This document shows positions 54,492-61,199 of a stretch of DNA of 64,000 bases, piece after piece. Position numbers and translations under genes: made by a program. The stretch covers positions 7,520 through 71,519 of the forward strand of contig CAZHRW010000198.1 in assembly GCA_964535025.1 (NCBI GenBank). Direction: 5' to 3'. How positions within the stretch are numbered: the stretch's first letter is position 1; each line of letters begins with the position of its first letter. The notes beneath the pieces are model-generated. The model was not told the origin of the DNA, did not search any database, and saw only the letters and a list, made by a program, of their open reading frames with translations. This DNA is from JAAYZK01 sp964535025 (GTDB taxonomy: Bacteria; Planctomycetota; Phycisphaerae; SM23-33; FEN-1343).

Positions 54492-54694
54492 ACTTCGACC
54501 CCAAGCTCCAGCGTCTGTGCACCGGCGTGGGCAGGCTCGGACTCGGTTTCGAGCATCATTCGATAGGCATCGGCAATGTTCTCTTTCAGCTCATCCAGGG
54601 TCTCTCCCTGGCTGAACACGCCAGGCACTTCCCGGAACCTGCCGACGAACCAGTCATCGTCCTGCCAGTACTCCAGCGTGAAAACGCGTTTCAT
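54488..54694 (-). CDS. hicB: HicB-family antitoxin
   Basis: A 68-residue protein with the HicB partial RNase H-like fold: 'FTLEYWQDDDWFVGRFREVP' and 'GETLDELKENIADAYRMMLE'. No C-terminal DNA-binding helix-turn-helix or ribbon-helix-helix is present, so autoregulation, if any, needs the complex or another protein. It precedes hicA with a 4-bp overlap, the antitoxin-first order. Confidence 0.85.
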   Translation of the reverse strand: MKRVFTLEYWQDDDWFVGRFREVPGVFSQGETLDELKENIADAYRMMLETESEPAHAGAQTLELGVEV

Positions 54695-54828
54695 TGTGCC
54701 GTCACCTCGCCAAGTGCTCTACCATAATGTTCGCCATGGCTCGAATCGATGTCCCGACGTCCGCAGCGGAAGGAGCCGGACACGCCACTCGGGCCGCGAA
54801 ACGGCTTGAAGAAGAGAACAGGTGAGCA

Positions 54829-54857
54829 CCCTTCGACTCGCTGGGCTCGCTCAGGGC
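54829..54857. repeat. Short GC-skewed repeat CCTTCGACTCGCTGGGCTCG
   Basis: Within the 297-bp gap 54695-54991, this stretch has the internal symmetry CGAG...CTCG often seen in dispersed hairpin repeats of environmental genomes. The rest of that gap shows no gene. Confidence 0.3.
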
Positions 54858-54959
54858 TCAGGAGACCGCAGGTGAGGCGAGATAGAAGCAGCTTTCGCGA
54901 ATGCCGTTGCCGTTATCCGTTCTCTCCTGCTCTCCTGATCGACTGCTCAGCTGCTCTAG

Positions 54960-54990
54960 TCAGAAGGCCCGTCAGAGACGGGCCTTCTGA
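54960..54990 (-). terminator. Perfect 14-bp hairpin after tRNA-Pro
   Basis: TCAGAAGGCCCGTC and its exact complement enclose AGA. It begins one base past the tRNA 3' end on the minus strand, so it probably ends the tRNA transcript. Confidence 0.8.
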
Positions 54991-54991
54991 C

Positions 54992-55066
54992 TCGGGGCGA
55001 CTGGATTTGAACCAGCGACCTCCTGACCCCCAGTCAGGCACGCTAACCAAGCTGCGCCACGCCCCG
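54992..55066 (-). tRNA. tRNA-Pro (GGG anticodon)
   Basis: A 75-nt class I tRNA on the minus strand. The acceptor stem is CGGGGCG / CGCCCCG with discriminator A. The anticodon stem CCTGA / TCAGG encloses CTGGGGG (anticodon GGG). The T-loop is GGTTCAAATCC. CCA is not encoded. Confidence 0.95.
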
Positions 55067-55096
55067 TGGGTGTCGGCGGCAGGCCGACGACCCACT

Positions 55097-55125
55097 ATTG
55101 TACCGGCGGGGCGGCCGGGCTGCAA
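55097..55125 (-). promoter_or_regulatory. Predicted promoter of tRNA-Pro
   Basis: On the minus strand TTGCAG and TACAAT are 17 bp apart, 31 bp ahead of the tRNA 5' end. Confidence 0.6.
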
Positions 55126-55168
55126 GATGGGGCGGTGGGCGAAAATGATGGGTTTTTTTCGCGGTCGC

Positions 55169-55543
55169 CTACGCCTCCGTGGGGGCCGGACGGCCGGTGG
55201 CGTCGGTGTAGTACCAGCGGCCGGTGTCGAAGTCGAAGTTGTAATGCTGGCGGCACTTGAAGACGGCGACCGATTCGGGCAGGTGCTGGTAGTAGTGGTC
55301 GCTGTCGTCGAAGAGGACCTCGATGCCGCGGTCGAGGATGTAGTTGTGCTTGTCGGGCGTGATCGCCAGGTGGTGGTAGCGGATGCCCAGGTCCGCCAGC
55401 AGCTTGCGTGTCGCCTCGTCGAGGGCGGGGTGGCGGTCGGTGAGGATGTGGATCTCGTGGTCGTCGACCAGCGCCGCGGTCAGTACGCGGAAGAAGACCG
55501 GGTAAGCGGTGATCGTGGCGTCGATATCGATGGCGATCCGCAT
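55169..55543 (-). CDS. HAD-like protein, small (nucleotidase-like)
   Basis: A 124-residue protein that begins 'MRIAIDIDATITAYPVFFRV', which fits the D-x-D-x-T nucleophile motif of HAD phosphatases. 'IHILTDRHP' matches motif II, the Lys of 'TPDKHNYI' motif III, and 'VLFDDSDHYY' motif IV. No cap domain is present. Substrate unknown. GGGAGA precedes the ATG. It is divergent from the MazG-like gene. Confidence 0.75.
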   Translation of the reverse strand: MRIAIDIDATITAYPVFFRVLTAALVDDHEIHILTDRHPALDEATRKLLADLGIRYHHLAITPDKHNYILDRGIEVLFDDSDHYYQHLPESVAVFKCRQHYNFDFDTGRWYYTDATGRPAPTEA

Positions 55544-55620
55544 GGGTTGCGTCTCCCTTGCCCGGCCCCCCTATTGTAGGCCGCCCGTGCGGCGCGGGCC
55601 GCGCAGGGGCACAAGGAACG

Positions 55621-55649
55621 TTGAACCTTGCGTTCGCTGATGATACGAT
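55621..55649 (+). promoter_or_regulatory. Predicted promoter of the MazG-like gene
   Basis: TTGAAC and TACGAT are 17 bp apart (4/6 each). Transcription would begin near 55656, after the upstream in-frame ATG at 55652, which supports the later start at 55721. Confidence 0.45.
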
Positions 55650-55720
55650 GAATGACGCCCGCGACGGCCGCGGCGCGGTCCGCGCCGGCGGCGGGTGCCT
55701 CTGACGAAAACGGGAAGGCG

Positions 55721-55984
55721 ATGCGGATACAGGCATTCCAGGAGTTCATCCGGGCCAGGTACGGGCAGCGCGACGCGGAGCGCGGCACGCCGGCGACGTT
55801 TCTGTGGTTCGTCGAGGAGGTCGGCGAGCTGGCCAGTGCGCTGGCCGGGGACGACCAGGCCAACAAGGTCGAGGAATTCGCCGATGTCCTGGCATGGCTG
55901 TGCACGCTGGCGAACATCAACGGCGTGGACCTGACCGAAGCGGTCGAGAAGTACACCGTCAAGGGCGTGGAGGGGTACAAGTAG
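55721..55984 (+). CDS. MazG-like nucleotide pyrophosphohydrolase
   Basis: An 87-residue all-alpha NTP pyrophosphatase domain. The metal-binding Glu/Asp set is 'VEEVGELASAL' and 'KVEEFADVLAWLCTLANI' (E-E-x-x-E ... E-x-x-D). Single-domain MazG proteins hydrolyse non-canonical or excess (d)NTPs. The ATG at 55721 is chosen over 55652 because GGGAAGG lies ahead and the first helix begins there. Followed 71 bp later by the TPR-M1 protein. Confidence 0.88.
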   Translation: MRIQAFQEFIRARYGQRDAERGTPATFLWFVEEVGELASALAGDDQANKVEEFADVLAWLCTLANINGVDLTEAVEKYTVKGVEGYK

Positions 55985-56055
55985 TGAAGGCATGACCCGC
56001 ACCGCCGGCCGGATCGCCGCCGTCGCGGTCGCCGGGCCGGATGAGGGGAGACGTC

Positions 56056-59000
56056 GTGAACGATGAAACCTATGGAGCCGACCTGAACGAACGGGCCACC
56101 TTCGCCGAGGCGCCCCGCCGCCGTCGCCGGTGGCTGCTGCCGGCGGTCGCGGTGCTCGTCGCGGCGGCGGTGGGAATCGGCGGCTGGTGGTACGCCGCCA
56201 CGCCGCACTCGGCGGCCGAGCAGCTCGAGGCGGCCGCGGCGGCGAAGGCCGATTACCTCGGGCGGGCGGGGCAACTGGCGGCGGACGAGGCGGCGGCCGA
56301 GCGCGAGAAGGTGGTCGAGGCCTACAGGCGGGTCTTCACGGCCTTCGAGGCCACCGACGAGCAGGCCGCGACGGCCCATGAGCAACTCGCTCAGCTCCAC
56401 GACCACGCCGGCGACACCGCCGCCGCCCGCCGGTGGTGGACGCAATTGATCGACCGCTACGGCGAGACGGCCCAGGCCCGCGACGCCTACGAGGCGCTCA
56501 TCGACAGCTACCTCGCCGAGGCCAAGTCGCTGCTCGCGGCCGACCCGGACGCCGCCGGGGAACGGCTCGACCAGGCCGTCGACGTCTGCCGGGGATTCGT
56601 CGACCGTTACGGGACCGACGACCCCGACGCGCCGGCGGTGGCCATGCGCCGCTGCCGTATCCTCGACGACCTGATCGGCGAGCCCGCCGAGGCGATCCAG
56701 GCGGCGCTGGAGGACTTCGTCGCCACCTACGGCGACAGCGACCTGGTCGATGAGGCCCTCTGGCGGCTGGGCCGCCTCCACGAGCGGATCGCCGAGCCGC
56801 GAGCGGCGGCGGCGTATTACGAACGACTCATCAACGACTACCCCGACTCGCCCTGGCTGAAGCAGGCCGAGATCGGCCGCGCCCGTGCCGTCAGCGAGTT
56901 CGACAGCGAACGGGGCGAGGCGCTCTGGCGGGAGCTGGCGGCCAAGTACGCCGACGACCCCGAGATCGAGCACGAAGCGCGGCGTGAAGCCGAGCGGCTC
57001 GAAGCGCAACAGCAGGCCGAGGCCGATCGCGAGCAGGCCGAGACGGCCCAGCGGGACGCCCGGGACTACCGCCGCCGGCGCTACGGCGGCGGCGGGGGCG
57101 CCGGCGGGGGCGGGCCCGTTGACAGCGGCTGGGGCAAGCCCATCCCGCCCAGCGAGATGCTCCGCGACTTCATCGACCAGAAGGTCGACGCCGAGCACTA
57201 TCGCCTGGAGCTCACGGTCGACCCGGACGCCCACGCGCTGGAGATCACCGGTTCGGTCGTCCTGGTCAACGGCGGCCAGGCGAAGGAGGATTTCCTCCTC
57301 ATGCTCGGGCCGCTGTTCGAGCCGGGCGCGTTCGCCCTGGACGGCCGTCCGGTCGAGGTCGTCCGCCCCTCGGGCAAGGCCGAGGTGATCCAGGTGCGCC
57401 TGGACGAGCCCTGGGCGGCCGGCGCGCGAGCGACGCTGACGTTCGCCTACACCGCCACCGTTGAGCCGCTCGAATGGCCCGAGACGCTCGATGAGCAACT
57501 GCTCGATCAGCTATCGGCCCGGCGTCCGGCAGGGCTCTTGGTGGCGTCCCCGGTTCCGTCAGCCCCGCAGGGGCGGCCTGATTCTGCCGGGGGCGTCAGC
57601 CCCCGGTGTCAGGGCTTCTTCCGCGCTGAGCCCCGGAGAGGCGACCTGATGCTCCCGGGGGCGTCAGCCCCCCGGGCCATCGCGTCAGGATGCCGCATGG
57701 GCAAACTGAAGCCCCCGCGCCCGTCGCGCGCCCACGGCCGCACGGGGGCGCGCCTGTGGGCGGCGCAGGTGTCTGACGACGGCGACGAGACGCCGCCCGC
57801 GCCCGAGACGATCGCCGGGCTTCTGCGGAACCCGGGTCTGCAACTGCAGATCAACGACAGCGGCTACGCCCTCAGCGGGGCGGCGTGGTATCCGGTGACG
57901 ATCTTCGGCGACCTGTTCACCGCCGAGATCGCCGTGACGCTGCCGGAGGATCTGACGGTCCTGTGCAGCGGCGCCGCGGCCGGCGAGCGGACCGCCGACG
58001 GCCGGCGGACGACGACGTGGCGGTGCGAAGAGCCCTATTTCGGCCTGTATTTCGCCTACGGCCCCTACGAAAGCGCCTCGCGTGACGTGGACGGCCTGAC
58101 CATCAGCGTCCACTTTTTAGCCCAACGGCGGGCCGAACAGCGGGCCGAACAGCAGGCTGATCAAGCCGCTCGCATGGAGGCGTATCTTGACGTCGCCGAG
58201 GCGATCCTCACCGAGTACATTGCGCACTTCGGCCCGTTCCCGTTCGAGAAGCTGGCGATGGCGGAGGTCAAGCTGCCGCCGATCCTCGGCGGCGTCGGCC
58301 CGGCGAGCCTGACGTTCCTGCACCACGGTGTCGTCGCGGGGCGCGAGGCGGTGCCGGTCAACCTGTTGGCCCACGAGCTCAGCCACCAGTGGTGGGGCAA
58401 CCAGGTGCCGATCAACCTCATCGACGAGCGCTACAGCCAGTGGCTCTCGGAGGGCTTCGCCACCTACAGCGACGCGCTGTACACCGAATGGAGCGAGGGC
58501 GCCGGGCCGTTCCGCGAGCACATCCGCGAGCTGGGGGGGCTTTATCTGGAGCAGTCCGCCCACGTCCGCGAGGAGGCCATCGTCGAGACCTTCATGGGCC
58601 AGAGCCCGCTGTACCGCCCGGTCGTCTACGAGAAGGGCGCCCTGGTCCTGCACGCCCTGCGCTACGTGCTCGGCGACGAGACCTTTTTCGAGGTGCTGCG
58701 GGAGTACGTGCGGACGTATGCGTTCACGCCGTCCACGGTGGACGATTTCCGCCGCCTGGCCGCCGAGCGGGCGGGCGAGAATCTCGACTGGTTCTTCGAC
58801 GAGTGGCTCGACCGGCCGGGCTGCCCGCACATCGAGCTGGCCGACGTCACGGTCGAGCCGGGCGACGGGGAGGGCGTCTGGACGGTCGTCGTCTCACTCG
58901 CCCAGCCGGCCCACCTCAGCCGCATGCCGATCGACGTGGTGGTCCTCGGCGACGACGGCCGCGCCCGCCGCGTGCGAACGGCCCTGGACCGCAAGGCCCA

Positions 59001-59115
59001 CACGGTGAAGATCGAGGTGGCGTTCCCCGTCAAGCGCGTCGTCCTCGACCCCGACGACTGGGTCCTCCGCCGCACGGCGCCGGACGAGTGGCCGCCGGAC
59101 GAGGCAGCGCGGTAA
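56056..59115 (+). CDS. Membrane-anchored TPR-M1 peptidase fusion with an in-frame repeat insertion
   Basis: A 1019-residue protein. An Arg cluster and one transmembrane helix (about 25-48) are followed by TPR-like units to residue 310, a Glu/Arg coil and a Gly-rich linker, then an M1-type peptidase. The N-terminal saddle domain starts near 375. The zinc motif is H773-E-x-x-H777 ('LLAHELSHQWWGNQ') and the third ligand E799 ('WLSEGFATY'), spaced by 21 residues rather than the usual 18. Residues about 490-575 are out of character and come from a GC-rich repeat pair. GTG 56056 fits GGGGAG upstream. Confidence 0.85.
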   Translation: MNDETYGADLNERATFAEAPRRRRRWLLPAVAVLVAAAVGIGGWWYAATPHSAAEQLEAAAAAKADYLGRAGQLAADEAAAEREKVVEAYRRVFTAFEATDEQAATAHEQLAQLHDHAGDTAAARRWWTQLIDRYGETAQARDAYEALIDSYLAEAKSLLAADPDAAGERLDQAVDVCRGFVDRYGTDDPDAPAVAMRRCRILDDLIGEPAEAIQAALEDFVATYGDSDLVDEALWRLGRLHERIAEPRAAAAYYERLINDYPDSPWLKQAEIGRARAVSEFDSERGEALWRELAAKYADDPEIEHEARREAERLEAQQQAEADREQAETAQRDARDYRRRRYGGGGGAGGGGPVDSGWGKPIPPSEMLRDFIDQKVDAEHYRLELTVDPDAHALEITGSVVLVNGGQAKEDFLLMLGPLFEPGAFALDGRPVEVVRPSGKAEVIQVRLDEPWAAGARATLTFAYTATVEPLEWPETLDEQLLDQLSARRPAGLLVASPVPSAPQGRPDSAGGVSPRCQGFFRAEPRRGDLMLPGASAPRAIASGCRMGKLKPPRPSRAHGRTGARLWAAQVSDDGDETPPAPETIAGLLRNPGLQLQINDSGYALSGAAWYPVTIFGDLFTAEIAVTLPEDLTVLCSGAAAGERTADGRRTTTWRCEEPYFGLYFAYGPYESASRDVDGLTISVHFLAQRRAEQRAEQQADQAARMEAYLDVAEAILTEYIAHFGPFPFEKLAMAEVKLPPILGGVGPASLTFLHHGVVAGREAVPVNLLAHELSHQWWGNQVPINLIDERYSQWLSEGFATYSDALYTEWSEGAGPFREHIRELGGLYLEQSAHVREEAIVETFMGQSPLYRPVVYEKGALVLHALRYVLGDETFFEVLREYVRTYAFTPSTVDDFRRLAAERAGENLDWFFDEWLDRPGCPHIELADVTVEPGDGEGVWTVVVSLAQPAHLSRMPIDVVVLGDDGRARRVRTALDRKAHTVKIEVAFPVKRVVLDPDDWVLRRTAPDEWPPDEAAR
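57559..57675 (+). repeat. Two direct ~48-bp GC-rich repeat units inside the M1 gene
   Basis: Unit 1 (57559-57606) and unit 2 (57627-57675) share the layout T-x-AGCCCCG-x-AG-x-GGCG then CCTGAT, then CCGGGGGCGTCAGCCCCC. Each ends in a small hairpin GGGGGC-GTCA-GCCCCC. They keep the reading frame open but encode Pro/Arg/Gly-rich sequence unlike a peptidase. Confidence 0.8.
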
Positions 59116-59139
59116 GGGGACACGCATGCACGACCACAT

Positions 59140-59160
59140 GACAACGCGTGGAACGTTGTC
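59140..59160. promoter_or_regulatory. Inverted repeat GACAACG-N7-CGTTGTC
   Basis: A perfect 7-bp inverted repeat in the 80-bp gap before the AlbA-type gene. It could be an operator for that gene or a boundary of the acquired segment. Confidence 0.4.
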
Positions 59161-59195
59161 CGAGGGAGGCTTGTGATGAACCTGGAGAATCCAGC

Positions 59196-60890
59196 ATGAT
59201 GGACGAAGGCCAGGAGTTGGATCGGAAATCCATCCGTTGCGTGCTGGGCAAGAAGCAGGATGTGTCTGCGCTGGCGGCGGATTGCGTCGGCTTCGCCAAT
59301 GGAACGGGTGGCGTGATCCAGGTCGGCATCGAAGATGGTGATGATTTGCCGCCGGTCGGACAGACAGTGGATTCAGGGCTGGCCGAACAACTGCGCAAGC
59401 GCATCTCTCAGGTCACGGTGAACGTGGCTGTGGTGACCTCAATAGAAACGGCTTCGAATGGAGCCCAGTATGTGGAGATTCGCGTACACGGTAACCAACA
59501 GAGCGTGGCATCGACGTCTGATGGTCGTTTCTTCATTCGGGTGTCGGATGAAACCCAGCCGATCCGGGGTGATGACTTGACGCGTCTAATGGCGGACCGC
59601 GGCTCGTTCATGTGGGAATTGCAGCCGCTCCGTCGTCTGCCGGTGGGAAGTCATGATTCAGAGAAAGCGCATGCGTTTTGCGATCAGATCCGGGCATCCG
59701 ATCGGGTGACCGAGTTCGTGAAGCAGAAGTCGGATATCGAGCTTCTGGAACACTACTTCATGGTTCGTAATGGCGTGCTTACGCAATTGGGCGTGCTGTG
59801 GATCGGCCGGCGCGAAGATCGTGCGGCGTTGCTGTATGCTCCGTCGCTCCAATGCGTCAAGTATGACGAACAAAGCCGAAAGGTTCGTAAGCAGACGTGG
59901 GACGATTACGCCTTGAACCCCATGGAGATGATCTCCGCAGTCTGGAACGATGTTCCGGAATGGCGCGAGAGCTACGAGATGCCCGCAGGCCTCTTCCGCA
60001 CGACCGTTCCACACTATGAAGAGGTCGTCGTTCGCGAGTTGCTCGCCAATGCGCTGGTCCATCGGCCCTATACGCAGCGAGGCGACGTTTTCGTTAATCT
60101 ATTTCCGGATCGAATGGAAGTTCACAATCCGGGTCTTCTGCCAGTGGGCGTCACGCCTCGGAACATTCTGCATGTGACTAGTCAAAGGAATCCACATCTT
60201 GCGAAGGTCTTCTATGACCTGAAACTGATGGAACGGGAAGGTAGTGGGTTCGACCGGATGTACGAGGCGCTGGTCACAACGGGACGGCCCGTGCCGGATG
60301 TAAAGGAAGGTGATGATCGCGTTGTGATTACCGTTCGCAAGCAGATGCTGAAGCCCGAGATCGTGGACTTCATGGCCAAGGTGGACCAGACGTTCCAACC
60401 CACACAGAGGGAACTCATCTGTCTGGGCTTGGTGGCCCAACACGGCGCGGTTACCGCACTCGACCTGGAGAAAGAACTTGCGCTGCGAAATGCGCAGGAG
60501 TTGAAGCACTGGCTGGGTCACCTGCGCGATTGGGCCTTGGTCAGCACCCGAGGCAAGACGAAGGGTATGGAGTATTTCGTTGAGCCCGCCGTGCTCCGGA
60601 AATTGGAGTTCAAGGGCACCACGACACTGCGTGGCATCGAGAAACATCGCCTGCAGGAGCTGATCCTGCAGGATCTGAGCATCTATCGCGAGGGAGCGAT
60701 CAGTGAGATTCATGAACGAATAGGCGCGGAAATCGCCCGCCGGAAGGTCCAACGTGCCTTGGCCGACTTGGTGATCGATGGTCGGCTCGAGGTTGAAGGA
60801 GCGGGCCGGTGGCGGCGGTACCTCTTTGTGCCAAATGCCTCCGAATCAGGCCATGGCGGCACAAAGAACCAGAGCAAGAAAGAAGGCTGA
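59196..60890 (+). CDS. AlbA_2/Schlafen-type ATP-binding regulator-like protein, probably acquired
   Basis: A 564-residue protein. The N-terminal Schlafen AlbA_2 domain reads 'DRKSIRCVLGKKQDVSALAADCVGFANGTGGVIQVGIEDG'-like in two parts: 'DVSALAADCVGFANGTGG' and 'VIQVGIEDGD', then 'FFIRVSDETQPI'. The centre has the HATPase_c_4 / RecG-like block 'VVRELLANALVHRPYT', 'VHNPGLLP' and 'GSGFDRMYEAL'. The C-terminus has winged-helix-like repeats. Such proteins are annotated as transcription regulators or as parts of defence loci. GC is near 55% in the lines I counted, against about 70% around it. Confidence 0.82.
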   Translation: MMDEGQELDRKSIRCVLGKKQDVSALAADCVGFANGTGGVIQVGIEDGDDLPPVGQTVDSGLAEQLRKRISQVTVNVAVVTSIETASNGAQYVEIRVHGNQQSVASTSDGRFFIRVSDETQPIRGDDLTRLMADRGSFMWELQPLRRLPVGSHDSEKAHAFCDQIRASDRVTEFVKQKSDIELLEHYFMVRNGVLTQLGVLWIGRREDRAALLYAPSLQCVKYDEQSRKVRKQTWDDYALNPMEMISAVWNDVPEWRESYEMPAGLFRTTVPHYEEVVVRELLANALVHRPYTQRGDVFVNLFPDRMEVHNPGLLPVGVTPRNILHVTSQRNPHLAKVFYDLKLMEREGSGFDRMYEALVTTGRPVPDVKEGDDRVVITVRKQMLKPEIVDFMAKVDQTFQPTQRELICLGLVAQHGAVTALDLEKELALRNAQELKHWLGHLRDWALVSTRGKTKGMEYFVEPAVLRKLEFKGTTTLRGIEKHRLQELILQDLSIYREGAISEIHERIGAEIARRKVQRALADLVIDGRLEVEGAGRWRRYLFVPNASESGHGGTKNQSKKEG

Positions 60891-61199
60891 GTTCGGAACC
60901 TATGAAAAATACTAAGGTTGGAATCGGACAGCTTTCCCCGAATCATCTTGATTGCCAGGTGAATGAAGCGTGCGAAGATGACTGTTGTCGCCCAGAGAAG
61001 CAGTTGGTGAGATATTGCGTTGTTACGGGACTTCGGCATGTACAGGGCGCATGAGTCGAGTGTTTTCATCGTTGGCGCGGCAGGCGGCTCGGGCCCGGTC
61101 GGCGCGTGTGGCCTCATAGGCGTTCCCCCATCACAGCGGCCTGCGCGCTTAGCGCCCTTGCCTGGGGGGCAGGAGGTTCCCGGTTCAATTCGCTCACCG
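60891..61199. other. Gene-free tail of the low-GC segment
   Basis: From 60891 to about 61060 the base composition stays low in GC; after that it returns to the local level. No coding sequence is supported. A tRNA-Pro-like fragment lies at 61144-61191, right before the next gene. Confidence 0.5.
61144..61191 (+). pseudogene. tRNA-Pro(GGG)-like fragment
   Basis: The stretch has TTAGCGC (end of a D-arm), an anticodon arm CTTGC-CTGGGGG-GCAGG with anticodon GGG, a 5-base variable loop and a T-arm start CCCGG-TTCAATT. The expected closing CCGGG is replaced by CGCTC and no acceptor stem exists. It resembles the intact tRNA-Pro at 54992-55066 in its central part. Confidence 0.5.

Noticed and set aside
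59140..61060. Integron gene cassette with attC sites
   Set aside because: The inverted repeat GACAACG-N7-CGTTGTC recalls attC symmetry, but no matching pair of GTTRRRY / RYYYAAC core sites flanks the gene and no integrase is present.
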